The notes below the pieces were generated by a model. The model ran no database searches. It was not told the DNA's origin and saw only the letters and a program-made list of their open reading frames with translations. From Blautia hominis (GTDB taxonomy: Bacteria > Bacillota > Clostridia > Lachnospirales > Lachnospiraceae), in NCBI GenBank assembly GCA_002270465.1, contig NQOF01000007.1, positions 186,001 to 250,000 on the forward strand: DNA of 64,000 nucleotides, written 5' to 3'. Shown here one piece after another: positions 24,426 through 33,941 of this stretch. Within the stretch, counting starts at the first letter, position 1. Each line of letters opens with the position of its first letter. The position numbers were made by a program, and so were the translations under genes.

Positions 24426-26171
24426 TCATCCAAGGTCCGGTTCACTGCAAAGTGAGATGCTGCCCGGCGCTTTTCCCTCTGTCTCGAAAATAAGGATCGT
24501 ATTTTCCCCTTCTCTCAACAGCGGGGCCGGTATATATAACCGCTTCTGCGGACCGATCTCCCAAAAACGTCCGATATTAAATCCATTGACCAGCACACAG
24601 CCTTTTCCCCATCCGGTAAAGTCAAGGAAGGTATCCCCTGTCTCGTCAGCCTCAAATGTAAATTCATAGAATCCCGGCTCTCCCGCTTTGATCGGGGCCT
24701 CAAAATCCAGACTGCTTAGATCTTCCATTGGCAGGCAGTATTCTGTCCAGTGATAATGCTGATGGCCGTTGATCTGCACGCTTCTGTCAATTCCTTTCCG
24801 CTGCTGCTCAAGAGCCGGCCCAAAGTTGACGCGGCCCATATTTTCCATCAAAATGGAGATCTTCTCCCCCTTTTGGACCGGATCCTCAAACGCATACTCT
24901 GTCAGCAGTTCCCTGTCATACAGTGTCAGTACAGGCTTTTCATCCACAAACATATTTGCTCTGTCATTTGCGCCCCACAGACGGATCTTTTCAATAGGTC
25001 CCTCGTATTTCAACGGACTTTCGTACAAGATGTAGCCGTATCCCTGCCCCAGCTTTTCCATGGACTGAGGATATACACAGTCAACCGGAGAGGCTATGTT
25101 TTTCAGGTTTCCGAAAAGCCCGGCTTTTCTGGCTGTCCTCAGCGTTCCGTAGTCTTTTCTTTTTATCTCCGTACTCAGACTTACTTCCCGTATCTCCGCA
25201 TATTTGCTGATAACCCGGCGGAACGCTTCATATTTCGGTGTGATCCTGCCGTCCTCAGTCAGCAGAGCATCATAATCGTAGGAAGTCACATCCGGGGTCA
25301 GCACATCATAGTAGTTGGAGCCATTTGTAAATCCAAAATTCGTGCCGCCCTCAAACATATAAATATTCACATGCCCCTCAGACAGGATTTCATCCAAATC
25401 CTTCACATGCTCATCCAGATCTCCGGTCTGATGGCATTCCACACCCCAGTTGTCAAACCAGCCCACCCAGAACTCCATGCACATAAGGGGCTTGTCCCCT
25501 ATCTTCTCACGCATAATGGCAAACTGTTCTTTTCCCTTGGAGCCAAAATTTCCGGTCTGCAGGACACCGTCTATTTTTCCGCAGTCAAAGGCGTCTCCCC
25601 ACGGACCGTCTGAAGTGACAAGAGGAACCTCACATCCGCATTCTGTCATGAGATCCTTCATGTATTCCAGATACTCCCTGTCATCACCATAGTAGCCGTA
25701 CTCATTCTCCACCTGCATCATAATGACCGGACCGCCCTTGGTATACTGCAGAGGCGCAATGACCTTAAAAAGCTCCTCATAGTATTCTCTCACATGCTGC
25801 AGATAAGGCTCATACATACAGCGAAGGCGCATACCGTCCTCCCGCAGAAGCCAATAGGGAAGTCCGCCGAATTCCCACTCCGCACAGATATAGGGAGACG
25901 GCCTTAAGATCACCATCAGTCCCAGCTCCTGGGCCGTCTTCACATAACGTGCAATATCCAGAATACCGCTGAAATCAAACACGCCTTTCTCCTTCTCATG
26001 AAGGTTCCAGGGAATATAGGTCTCAACCGTATTACATCCCAAAGCCTTTAATTTTTCCAGTCTGTCCCTCCAATATTCAGGAACCACACGGAAATAATGC
26101 ATCCCTCCGGAAATAATCTTGATCTTTTTTCCGTCCAGATAAAAATCATCCTTTATCTCAAATTTTTCCAC
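24426..26171 (-). CDS. GH35 beta-galactosidase
   Basis: The protein has 581 residues from the GTG at 26171, which sits 6 nt after AAAGGAG; earlier in-frame starts lack a ribosome site. The TIM barrel carries YFRVVPEYWRDRLEKLKALGCNTVETYIPWNLHE, LRPSPYICAEWEFGGLPYWL, the acid/base E157 in VENEYG and the nucleophile E233 in CMEFWVGWFDNWG. C-terminal jelly-roll domains follow. There is no signal peptide. It lies downstream of the ABC sugar importer genes and probably cleaves terminal beta-galactose from the imported ligand. Confidence 0.93.
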   Translation of the reverse strand: MEKFEIKDDFYLDGKKIKIISGGMHYFRVVPEYWRDRLEKLKALGCNTVETYIPWNLHEKEKGVFDFSGILDIARYVKTAQELGLMVILRPSPYICAEWEFGGLPYWLLREDGMRLRCMYEPYLQHVREYYEELFKVIAPLQYTKGGPVIMMQVENEYGYYGDDREYLEYMKDLMTECGCEVPLVTSDGPWGDAFDCGKIDGVLQTGNFGSKGKEQFAIMREKIGDKPLMCMEFWVGWFDNWGVECHQTGDLDEHVKDLDEILSEGHVNIYMFEGGTNFGFTNGSNYYDVLTPDVTSYDYDALLTEDGRITPKYEAFRRVISKYAEIREVSLSTEIKRKDYGTLRTARKAGLFGNLKNIASPVDCVYPQSMEKLGQGYGYILYESPLKYEGPIEKIRLWGANDRANMFVDEKPVLTLYDRELLTEYAFEDPVQKGEKISILMENMGRVNFGPALEQQRKGIDRSVQINGHQHYHWTEYCLPMEDLSSLDFEAPIKAGEPGFYEFTFEADETGDTFLDFTGWGKGCVLVNGFNIGRFWEIGPQKRLYIPAPLLREGENTILIFETEGKAPGSISLCSEPDLG

Positions 26172-26297
26172 AGTTACTCCTTTCTGAACTTTCATTTGTT
26201 CATACGGCAAATGGGAATGCCAAATGCCGGGCACTTTTCGCTGCGCCAGTATTGGTATTCCCATGCGTTTTACTAAACTTTCCTAATTAGGATTTTA

Positions 26298-27884
26298 TCA
26301 CTTTTCGCCTCTGAATGCATCAATATCTTTCTGGATAGATGCCTTTACTTCTTCATAGCCGGCTGCTTTGATCTTTTCCCTCATTTCATCGATGGCTTTG
26401 TGGGGATCATCATATTTACCATAACCAAGCTGAGGCAGATATTCAGATAATACATTGGCAATGGCTGCCTGCTGTGTCTCAATTGCGTTTTTGTCAATGA
26501 TCAGGTTTTCAAATTCATAGTCATATGCAATCTTATCATAGTTGTCGATCATATCCTGTGTGCCATCCCACCAGCTTACATTCTGCAGCTCCAGGTCATC
26601 GTTACGTCCGCACCAGAAGTTGGCATCCACTTTGTCAGTTGCCTCATCCCATCCTTCCGGATAATCCAGCTTGCCGTCCTCTGTCACAATGTAGTCTGTT
26701 CCCTCAACACCATAGTTGATGTAACGGTAGCACTCTTCGTCGTTGCGCAGCAGATCATATACCATCAATGCTCTCTCCGGATGTTTGGAGTTTGCGCTGA
26801 TGGCTGCGGCGCCGTGAGTCTTGAGTGGTTTTGCCACATTGTTGTTTTCCTGTCCCCAGTAATACATTTTCACATCAGAACCCGGCTGTTTTACATCCAT
26901 GTTGGGTTTTACCTGTGAATAGTAAGTCTGGCTGTGGTGCTGGTCTGCCGCGCAGGTACCTGCATACATTTCCACTCTGGTATCGCCGTCATAGTTCAGG
27001 GCATCCTCACGCCATACGCCGATCTCATTCCATTCTTTCATCATGTCAGCAGCTTCATAGATCGCATCATCCTCCATGAACGGAGAAGAAACGGTATAGG
27101 GATCTTCTTTGGAGGTAAACCAGAATTCATAATTACCTGCATTGCATCCGATAAGCGGACGGTAATTGGTATTAGATAAAATGTATGGCTCCAGAAGGCT
27201 TCCCAGGTTATTCTTACCTGCATCCCACGGTACAACATCCGGCTTGTTGTCTTTTACATATTTGAAATATGTCGTCAGTTCATCAAATTTTGTGATGGTT
27301 CCATCCGTGATGCCTGCCTCTTTTGCCCAGTCTCCACGGTACATCATTCCATGGTTTGTATACTGGGTGTATTTATCCTCAGGGATGAACATGATCTCAT
27401 CATTCAATTTACAGATATCCCAGTTGCCGTCAGCGTCAACCTGTTCCCAGGTCTTCGGTGCGTATGTCTTCAGCATATCTTCTGTCAGGGGCAGGAATGC
27501 ACCTTTCTGCGCATTTTCCCAGCCGTACAGCCAGTCTGTAGCGGTTGTGATAATATCAAGGGATGCGTCACCGCTTAAAAGCTGTGTATTATACTGTGTC
27601 TGCCAGTCAGCCCACTCAACATAAGTGAGTTCCAGCTCTGCATTTACTTTTTCAGTCAGGACTTTGTTTAACGCTTTCAGCACCTCATCTAATCTGCCGT
27701 TGGAAGGTTTGTTTCCCAGAACCAGCATGTTGATGACTTCATGGCTGGAAGTGTCAATGGTTCCGTCCTCTTTTACTTTGGAACCTCCGTCACCGCCTTT
27801 GCTTCCGCAGCCTGCCAGGCTTGCTCCCATTAATACAGCCATGGTCAGGGCCAGAGTACGTTTTACTGTGGTATTCTTTTTCAT
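26298..27884 (-). CDS. ABC sugar-binding lipoprotein
   Basis: The 528-residue extracellular solute-binding protein has a lipoprotein signal (MKKNTTVKRTLALTMAVLMGASLAGC) with the lipobox cysteine near residue 25. It resembles the large LplA/YtcQ-type binding proteins of complex glycan importers. ATG 27884 has GGAGGATCAAA upstream. It follows two permease genes. No ATPase is encoded nearby; such importers usually share an MsmK-type ATPase, which is family knowledge. The expected ligand is an oligosaccharide from pectin, arabinogalactan or host glycan. Confidence 0.92.
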   Translation of the reverse strand: MKKNTTVKRTLALTMAVLMGASLAGCGSKGGDGGSKVKEDGTIDTSSHEVINMLVLGNKPSNGRLDEVLKALNKVLTEKVNAELELTYVEWADWQTQYNTQLLSGDASLDIITTATDWLYGWENAQKGAFLPLTEDMLKTYAPKTWEQVDADGNWDICKLNDEIMFIPEDKYTQYTNHGMMYRGDWAKEAGITDGTITKFDELTTYFKYVKDNKPDVVPWDAGKNNLGSLLEPYILSNTNYRPLIGCNAGNYEFWFTSKEDPYTVSSPFMEDDAIYEAADMMKEWNEIGVWREDALNYDGDTRVEMYAGTCAADQHHSQTYYSQVKPNMDVKQPGSDVKMYYWGQENNNVAKPLKTHGAAAISANSKHPERALMVYDLLRNDEECYRYINYGVEGTDYIVTEDGKLDYPEGWDEATDKVDANFWCGRNDDLELQNVSWWDGTQDMIDNYDKIAYDYEFENLIIDKNAIETQQAAIANVLSEYLPQLGYGKYDDPHKAIDEMREKIKAAGYEEVKASIQKDIDAFRGEK

Positions 27885-27964
27885 TTTGATCCTCCACTTC
27901 TTATATTTTTTATTCATATAAATCCCTTACAGGGTAATTCATATCAGTCAGCAGTTACAAAATA

Positions 27965-28873
27965 TCAACCTTTTACCGCTCCCACGGTGATACCGGAGAT
28001 AAAATATTTCTGTACAAAAGGATACAAAAATACGATCGGTCCGGTTGCCACAACCGCTGTGGCCATCTTCAGTGTATTGGACGGAAGGTCTGCAACCGTC
28101 ACAGCGGCACCGGCCATTGAGTTCTTAAGCGCAGCGGCCTGGTTTATGATGTTGTACAGATAATACTGCAGCGGCTTATAATCCACCTCTGAACCCAGAT
28201 ACAGGGATGAGAGGTACCATTCGTTCCAGTAGCCCAGGGCCAGAAACAGACCCACAGTTGCCAGCGCCGGTTTCAGCATGGGCAGAACAAGGGAAATAAA
28301 AATCTTGAAGTCTCCGGCTCCGTCAATCTTACCGGACTCGGTGATCTCAAAGGGCACGGATTTTGCAAAGTTCTTCATCAGAATGATCAGCCACGGTGTC
28401 ATAAGCAATTGGAAGAACACGGCAAAGTAGGTTCCTTTCAACTGCAGATATCTGGATACCCAGATGAAAGTGGGCGCCATACCTGCGGAAAACAGGGTTG
28501 TAAAGTAGATGAAAAAGGAGATTACATTTCTGAAGGGAAAATCCTTTCTCTGCAGGGCATAGCCGGTCATGGCAATAACGAACAGTCCCACAAGGGTTCC
28601 GCAGACCGTAAGAAGGATGGTGACTGCGTAAGAGCCCAGTATCATTTTCGGGAACCGGAATACCCAGGTATATGCATCTAATGTGAATTCTTTCGGAAGC
28701 AGGCCGAACCCTTCCTTCATGATCACGCTCTCCGTACTGAGTGATGCCGATATGATAAGAATAAACGGCAGCAGACAGATCAGCGCAAAAGCTGTGATCA
28801 CCAGATAAGAAATCATTTTTACGATCCAGGTACTGGCGTCCTGTTTTATCTTTGTCTTATTTTGATTCTGCAC
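27965..28873 (-). CDS. ABC sugar permease, YtcP/LplC type
   Basis: This protein of about 302 residues has six hydrophobic helices and the inner-membrane coupling loop EITESGKIDGAGDFKIFISLVLPMLKPAL, characteristic of MalG-like permeases. GTG 28873 was chosen because AGGAG lies 9 nt away; a GTG at 28882 abuts the site. It ends with the typical GAVKG tail. It pairs with the neighbouring LplB-type permease. Confidence 0.92.
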   Translation of the reverse strand: MQNQNKTKIKQDASTWIVKMISYLVITAFALICLLPFILIISASLSTESVIMKEGFGLLPKEFTLDAYTWVFRFPKMILGSYAVTILLTVCGTLVGLFVIAMTGYALQRKDFPFRNVISFFIYFTTLFSAGMAPTFIWVSRYLQLKGTYFAVFFQLLMTPWLIILMKNFAKSVPFEITESGKIDGAGDFKIFISLVLPMLKPALATVGLFLALGYWNEWYLSSLYLGSEVDYKPLQYYLYNIINQAAALKNSMAGAAVTVADLPSNTLKMATAVVATGPIVFLYPFVQKYFISGITVGAVKG

Positions 28874-28885
28874 TTTACTCACCTC

Positions 28886-29848
28886 CTAGAATAATGCGTA
28901 ATCCGGATCGATCCGTTTTACCAGCCAGTTACTGAACATAACAAGGGCAAATCCAAAGATGGACTGGTACAGCCCCACTGCAGACGATGTAGAGAAGTTG
29001 TTCTGCGTTGTCATGGTCCTGTATACGAACGTCTCAATAATATCGGTTGTCTGGAAGAGCTGGGAGTTATTGCCTACCATGTTCCAGAATAAACCGAAGT
29101 TACCCTTCATAATGCCGCCTAAAGCAAAGAGCAGAAGAATAATGAATGTAGGTTTCAGGCTTGGAAGGATGATGTAGCGGATCCTCTGCCAGCTCGTTGC
29201 TCCGTCCACTTCCGCGGCTTCCATCATACCGGAATCAATACCGCAGATGGCTGCAAAATAAACAACCGAACCGTATCCTGTCTGCTGCCACATCTGACAG
29301 AAGATAATGATAAACGGCCATATACCTGCCATACTGTAAATCTTGACAGGGTCTCCGCCGGTTTCACGCAGCAGGGTATTTAAAGCACCTGTATCGTAAT
29401 TCAGGATATTAAATGCGATGGCTCCGATCAATACCACAGAGATGAAATACGGCAGGAACATAATGGTCTGGGATACCTTTTTAAAGTATTTGTTGCGCAC
29501 TTCGTTGAGCATAACGGCAAGTGTGATCTGCACCACATTGCCCAGAACAATAAAGACCACATTGTAAAGCAGTGTATTTCTGGTCAATTTCCAAAGTTCA
29601 CCGGATTGGATCAGGAATTCAAAGTTCTTCAGTCCCACAAACGGACTGCCGAAGATTCCATCCCGGAAATTATAGTTCGTAAACGCTATGTACACACCCG
29701 GCAGGGGGCAGTAATTAAAGACTATAAAAAACACCACGGCAGGAAGACACATCAGCAGCAATGTCCGGTTGTCCTTTACTTTTTTCAAGAATGGCTTTTG
29801 GGTACCTGCCATGACCGCTGTTCCTGTTTTATTTTTCCTTGCTTTCAC
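28886..29848 (-). CDS. ABC sugar permease, LplB type
   Basis: The 320-residue MalF-like subunit has six helices and the EAA-type loop MMEAAEVDGATSWQRIRYIILPSLKPTF. The start ATG 29848 follows AGGAGGAGAATG. It heads the operon permease-permease-binding protein-GH35-AraC. Two LacI-type palindromes lie upstream (29867 and 30016). Confidence 0.93.
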   Translation of the reverse strand: MKARKNKTGTAVMAGTQKPFLKKVKDNRTLLLMCLPAVVFFIVFNYCPLPGVYIAFTNYNFRDGIFGSPFVGLKNFEFLIQSGELWKLTRNTLLYNVVFIVLGNVVQITLAVMLNEVRNKYFKKVSQTIMFLPYFISVVLIGAIAFNILNYDTGALNTLLRETGGDPVKIYSMAGIWPFIIIFCQMWQQTGYGSVVYFAAICGIDSGMMEAAEVDGATSWQRIRYIILPSLKPTFIILLLFALGGIMKGNFGLFWNMVGNNSQLFQTTDIIETFVYRTMTTQNNFSTSSAVGLYQSIFGFALVMFSNWLVKRIDPDYALF

Positions 29849-29866
29849 ATCATTCTCCTCCTCTTT

Positions 29867-29882
29867 TTGAAATCGGTTTCAA
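29867..29882. promoter_or_regulatory. LacI-type operator 2
   Basis: TTGAAATCGGTTTCAA is identical to the site at 19373-19388. It lies 18 bp before the first permease gene. Confidence 0.78.
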
Positions 29883-30012
29883 TAATTCCCTGTTTTCACT
29901 CACTCTCCTAGGTTAAACACACGTGCATTTCCTCCTATTCTTGTCCTCTTTTATTACAACTGCCCTTTAGCTGCAGATGTTTTTATGTATTTCCACCATG
30001 TCCGTGCCCCTG

Positions 30013-30034
30013 ATATTGAAACCCGTTTCAATAT
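30013..30034. promoter_or_regulatory. LacI-type operator 3
   Basis: The core TTGAAACCCGTTTCAA (30016-30031) is extended by AT pairs on both sides, giving nine-base arms around CCCG. It lies between the permease operon and the end of the lacI-type gene, about 150 bp upstream of operator 2. A minus-strand TTATAT (30042-30037) sits just upstream of it. Confidence 0.75.
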
Positions 30035-30080
30035 GGATATAATCTTACACTTCTATGTTTTAAGCCATTTACGTTTTCTC

Positions 30081-31118
30081 TTACCCGTTATACTTTGCCG
30101 TGGACTCACGGATCACAAGTTTAGGGGGTATGAGCTGCATTTTAGACGGATTCTTTCCCTCGATCGCCATGATCGCTGTCTCTACCAGAGTATTGGCGAA
30201 TCTGTCATAATCATATCCTACGCTTGTCAGGCATGGTGTCTCAGATTCCGCGATAAATGTGTCATCAAAGCTAAGGATGGAGATGTCATCCGGTATAAAA
30301 AGTCCGTGGCGGCGGATAGACTGCATAATGCCCATTGCCATAAAATCGTTGATGGCAATGACCGCTGTGGGAAGTTCTTGTCCGCTGTCAAAAATCCTGT
30401 CCATCACCTGAAGCCCGCACTCCACGGAATACTCCGGTGTCTCCACAATGTCATCAGCAGAAAATGCGATCCCATGTTTTCTCAGACTGCTTCTGTAAGT
30501 GACCCGCTTTGTATAAGTGGAATTCACATCTTTCCTGCCTCCAATAAGCGCAATCTTTTGGTGGCCGTACGCGATAAGATGTTCCATTGCAGCCTCCATG
30601 GCCTTTTTCTGATCTATATTAACCTGGTAGCAGTCACTGCCGTCCAGTTTGCCTGTGATGACTACGGGGATCGTATCTGTGATCTGGTTGATCTTCTCCA
30701 CATACTCCTCGTCTGAAACCATCTCGTCCACTTTGCCGCCGATCATGATCAGGGCATCCACCCGCATCTCGATCATCTTCTGCAGGTTCTGTTCCTGAAG
30801 TTCCATATCATTCAGATAATTGCTGAGCATCAGGCTGTAGCCTCTCTCATTGGCAGCCCTCTCACAGGCCACGGCAAGTGTTGCATAAAAAGGATTTCTG
30901 ATATCCGGGATCAGGAAACCAATGAGCTTTGTCTGTGTACTGCTCAGACTGCGCGCCATGGCATTTGGCCGGAAATCATATTTCTTGATCAGAGCCTCCA
31001 CCTTGATCCGCTTCTCTGTGCTGACATTGGCATTGCCTGTCAGGACCCTGGAAACGGTTGCCGGGGATACTCCTGCTTCCTTTGCGATATGATAAATACT
31101 AACTCTCTCTTTTCCCAT
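30081..31118 (-). CDS. LacI-family transcriptional repressor
   Basis: The 345-residue protein has an N-terminal LacI helix-turn-helix (SIYHIAKEAGVSPATVSRVLTG, residues 7-28), the hinge NAMARSLSSTQT and a periplasmic-binding-like sensor domain (60-340). It lies directly upstream of the sugar permease operon on the same strand. Four palindromes of the form TGAAAnCGnTTTC in the window fit its probable site, one of them in its own promoter region (31172-31187), which suggests autoregulation. It probably responds to a sugar from the imported glycan. Confidence 0.92.
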   Translation of the reverse strand: MGKERVSIYHIAKEAGVSPATVSRVLTGNANVSTEKRIKVEALIKKYDFRPNAMARSLSSTQTKLIGFLIPDIRNPFYATLAVACERAANERGYSLMLSNYLNDMELQEQNLQKMIEMRVDALIMIGGKVDEMVSDEEYVEKINQITDTIPVVITGKLDGSDCYQVNIDQKKAMEAAMEHLIAYGHQKIALIGGRKDVNSTYTKRVTYRSSLRKHGIAFSADDIVETPEYSVECGLQVMDRIFDSGQELPTAVIAINDFMAMGIMQSIRRHGLFIPDDISILSFDDTFIAESETPCLTSVGYDYDRFANTLVETAIMAIEGKNPSKMQLIPPKLVIRESTAKYNG

Positions 31119-31171
31119 TGTCTCACCTGTTCATATATAATGTATAGATTGTAATACTTCCAGTATAATAT

Positions 31172-31187
31172 ATGAAACCGCTTTCTA
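31172..31187. promoter_or_regulatory. LacI-type operator 4 (imperfect)
   Basis: ATGAAACCGCTTTCTA keeps the GAAA-N4-TTTC core of the other three sites. It lies 54 bp before the lacI-type start codon and probably serves autoregulation. Confidence 0.6.
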
Positions 31188-31443
31188 CAAGACAAATCTT
31201 TTAGATCACTGCTTTGTCATATTCACCAATCGATTTATCTATATTATAAAGGGAGAATCACAGAATGCACATGTAATTATTTTTTTATTTTGGTACTTTT
31301 TTTGATTCCGGGTAAAAATTTTACCGGCTTTTGTTCAATGCTACATAATCCTTCAAACAGGCCTGCACTGCTCTGACCAAATAAATGTGCGGCGGCAGCA
31401 GGCATCCGGCCATCGGGTAGGGATTTTCTAAACTGTTACATTT
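31188..31443. other. Gene-free stretch between lacI-type gene and yesN-type gene
   Basis: The stretch is AT-rich with a long T-run near 31279-31287 and an imperfect CCGGGTAAAA/TTTTACCGG palindrome at about 31309-31327. No coding frame or convincing terminator for the response regulator gene was seen. Confidence 0.5.
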
Positions 31444-32178
31444 CTACAGATTCTTCCTGTATTTGCTGGGGGATATCCCTGTGTTTTTCTTGAAAACCTT
31501 TATGAAATAAAAATAGTCATTATAGCCTGTCTGCTCTGCAATGGATTCCACGGAAAGGCTTTCATCCGCAAGCAATTCCTTTGCTTTCTGGATTCGTTTT
31601 GAGGTAATATACTCTGAGAAGGAGAGTCCCAACTCTGCCTTTAACTGGCTGCTCAGATAACCGGTGCTGATCCCGTGAGCCTCCGCCAGGCCGGAGAGGG
31701 TGATATTTTCTGTGTATCTCTCCTGTATCTCCCGGATGATCTTGTTCATCATGGAGGAGTTTATGGGTTCCGCCGCAGATACTTCCTCCGCCTCCCCCCG
31801 CTCACTTCTGAATGCTCCCAGCAGTCTTTCCAGAACCTGGTCCAGCTTCTCCTGCTCCACCGGTTTCAGCAGATAGTCAAATGTCCCCATCCGGATCGCG
31901 GACTGCGCATACTCAAATTCCGCGTACCCGCTGATGAAGATCACTTTCACATCCAACCCTTTCTCTCTGATCTTCTCCAAAAGCTGCAGGCCGTTCAGGC
32001 CGGGCATACGGATATCGGAGATCAGGACATCAGGCTTTTTCTCCAAAATCTCCTCCATGGCAGCCACCCCATTGTTTGCTTCCCCGATCACCTGAAACGG
32101 CAGTCCTGATCTTTCAATCTGCTTTTTTAAACCGATCACCACCCATGTTTCATCATCTGCCAGATAAATCCTGTACAT
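31444..32178 (-). CDS. YesN-type response regulator with AraC output domain
   Basis: This protein of about 244 residues has a receiver domain (1-120; phosphorylatable D near 55 in LISDIRMPG, KP at LLKPVEQEK) and a C-terminal AraC double helix-turn-helix (145-244; DYFYFIKVFKKNTGISPSKYRKN). ATG 32178 lies 9 nt after AGGGGCG. It overlaps the YesM-type kinase gene by 26 bp, so the two are translationally coupled. It probably activates a sugar-uptake operon when the extracellular ligand is bound. Confidence 0.93.
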   Translation of the reverse strand: MYRIYLADDETWVVIGLKKQIERSGLPFQVIGEANNGVAAMEEILEKKPDVLISDIRMPGLNGLQLLEKIREKGLDVKVIFISGYAEFEYAQSAIRMGTFDYLLKPVEQEKLDQVLERLLGAFRSERGEAEEVSAAEPINSSMMNKIIREIQERYTENITLSGLAEAHGISTGYLSSQLKAELGLSFSEYITSKRIQKAKELLADESLSVESIAEQTGYNDYFYFIKVFKKNTGISPSKYRKNL

Positions 32179-33886
32179 TTTCACCGCCCCTTTCCTCTAC
32201 CTCTTCCGGTATTATGATCGTGATTTTTGTCCCCACTCCCAATCTGCTCTCTATCCGAAATACCACGTCATCCCCGTAAAATAATTTTAGTCTCTGGTAT
32301 ATGTTTGCCACTCCGATCCCCTTCTGTCCGGTTGGCTTGCTGTCCAGATTGTCCCGCATCCATACCAGTTTTGCCGGTTCAATCCCACAGCCATTGTCCT
32401 CCACCACAAACATCATATGGCTCTCCCCCTCCATGTGTATGGATACGTTTACTTCCCCGTCCTCCATTTTCTGTTCCAGACCGTGGAATACGGCATTTTC
32501 CACCAGAGGCTGAAGCATGAGCTTGATCACCCGCTTCTCTTTCACCGCCTCATCCATCTCAATGTCCACATCTATCTTACCCATGAAGCGGTAATCTATG
32601 ATCTTGGCATATTCCCGGATGTAGCTGACTTCCTCCTCCACACTGACAATGTTATCCCCTTTTACGGCAAAGCGGAATACCTTTGACAGCGCCATGGTGA
32701 TCTCCGCAATATCCTCCACCTCATAGTACAGTGCCATGGAACAGATACACTCAAAGGTATTATACAGAAAATGAGGATTGATCTGATTCCGGTAGGCTAA
32801 AACCTGAAGCTGTTTCTTGGCGATCTCCGCCTCATACATTTTTTTCTGGGATTCCCGGATTTCCTGGTTCATCTTCTGCTGTTTGTCCAGCATATGGTTC
32901 AGGCTTTGCACCACTGTACCGATCTCATCCTCCCTGCCGATCTCCATTCTCTCCTCAGGCCGGTACACAATCCCCTGGATAAACAGATCCACCCGGTGCA
33001 GTGGCCCTACAAAACGTTTATAACAGAACCATACCAGCAGGATCAGGAGGGCAAATGCCAGCACATAGGCTGTGGTCACAAATTTTTTGCCGTTCTCGGT
33101 GCTGCTGTTCATTTCACTCTCTGGTATACGGCTGACCACTTTCCATCCGTCCATGCGCACACTGCGCACTTTCACATAATAGCCGTCCGTGCTCCTCATC
33201 ATACTCCTGTCCAGCTCTTCCAGCCCGTCATTTCCTCTGGATGCGATTATCTGATCATTGCCGTCCAGCAGATATACCTGTGTATTCTCCGTGGTCTGGG
33301 AATCCTCCAGAAGCCCTGACAGGTTATCTGTCCGCATCATCATCACGCACATGCCGATCTGAATGCCGTACTTCCGGTTATTCAGATCATAGACCGGAAA
33401 ATATACCGTATAAAAAGGCACGCCTGCCTGATTCAGATAAAAGATATCTCCAAATTCCATCTTCTTCTTCAAAAGTGTTACAAAATCCGGGTTATTTGCT
33501 GCCTTTCCCATGGCTGCGATCTGGTTCAGAGAGGTGTCATAGAGATAGATTCCAGCTATGTCACTCTCCAACAAAACCGTATTGGAAAAAATCTCCGACA
33601 AATCTTCTGACGCCATGACTCTCGCAACAGGGTCCATGGTAAAATAGTCATATGTGGTGGGCGCATAGGCCATGGCAGTGGCCACATGGTTCAGCGTATC
33701 ATGGAAATCTTCCATTTTTCCTTCTACCTGCAGCAGAATCTTTTCATTCAGATCAATGGTCCGGTCCCTGAGCATTCTGCTGGAATAGCTGTCCGTCACA
33801 GTGTATGCCGCCAGCAGAAGGAACATAATAAGGGCAGTGAAGGCGATAAGCTGAAGCCATAAACTGTCTTTTAATCTCTTCCTCAT
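32153..33886 (-). CDS. YesM-type sensor histidine kinase
   Basis: The 577-residue protein has a membrane helix near residues 10-32, a Cache-like extracellular sensor (to about 285), a second helix (285-305), a HAMP region, and a His_kinase domain (PF06580) with the phosphorylated histidine in QINPHFLYNTFECI. The HATPase domain carries LVENAVFHGLE and VEDNGCGIE. ATG 33886 has GGGAGAGGACAACT upstream. It is paired with the YesN-type regulator downstream and a solute-binding lipoprotein upstream. Confidence 0.93.
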   Translation of the reverse strand: MRKRLKDSLWLQLIAFTALIMFLLLAAYTVTDSYSSRMLRDRTIDLNEKILLQVEGKMEDFHDTLNHVATAMAYAPTTYDYFTMDPVARVMASEDLSEIFSNTVLLESDIAGIYLYDTSLNQIAAMGKAANNPDFVTLLKKKMEFGDIFYLNQAGVPFYTVYFPVYDLNNRKYGIQIGMCVMMMRTDNLSGLLEDSQTTENTQVYLLDGNDQIIASRGNDGLEELDRSMMRSTDGYYVKVRSVRMDGWKVVSRIPESEMNSSTENGKKFVTTAYVLAFALLILLVWFCYKRFVGPLHRVDLFIQGIVYRPEERMEIGREDEIGTVVQSLNHMLDKQQKMNQEIRESQKKMYEAEIAKKQLQVLAYRNQINPHFLYNTFECICSMALYYEVEDIAEITMALSKVFRFAVKGDNIVSVEEEVSYIREYAKIIDYRFMGKIDVDIEMDEAVKEKRVIKLMLQPLVENAVFHGLEQKMEDGEVNVSIHMEGESHMMFVVEDNGCGIEPAKLVWMRDNLDSKPTGQKGIGVANIYQRLKLFYGDDVVFRIESRLGVGTKITIIIPEEVEERGGENVQDLSGR

Positions 33887-33914
33887 AGTTGTCCTCTCCC
33901 TCATTTATAAATGA

Positions 33915-33941
33915 ATACGCAGGCCTACTGAACTGTCACGT
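33915..33941. repeat. Solo MITE right end at a gene terminus
   Basis: ACGCAGGCCTACTGAACTGTCAC matches the right end of the GTAAC MITEs. On the minus strand it encodes the final Val-Thr-Val-Gln and TAG of the binding-protein gene. Confidence 0.6.
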
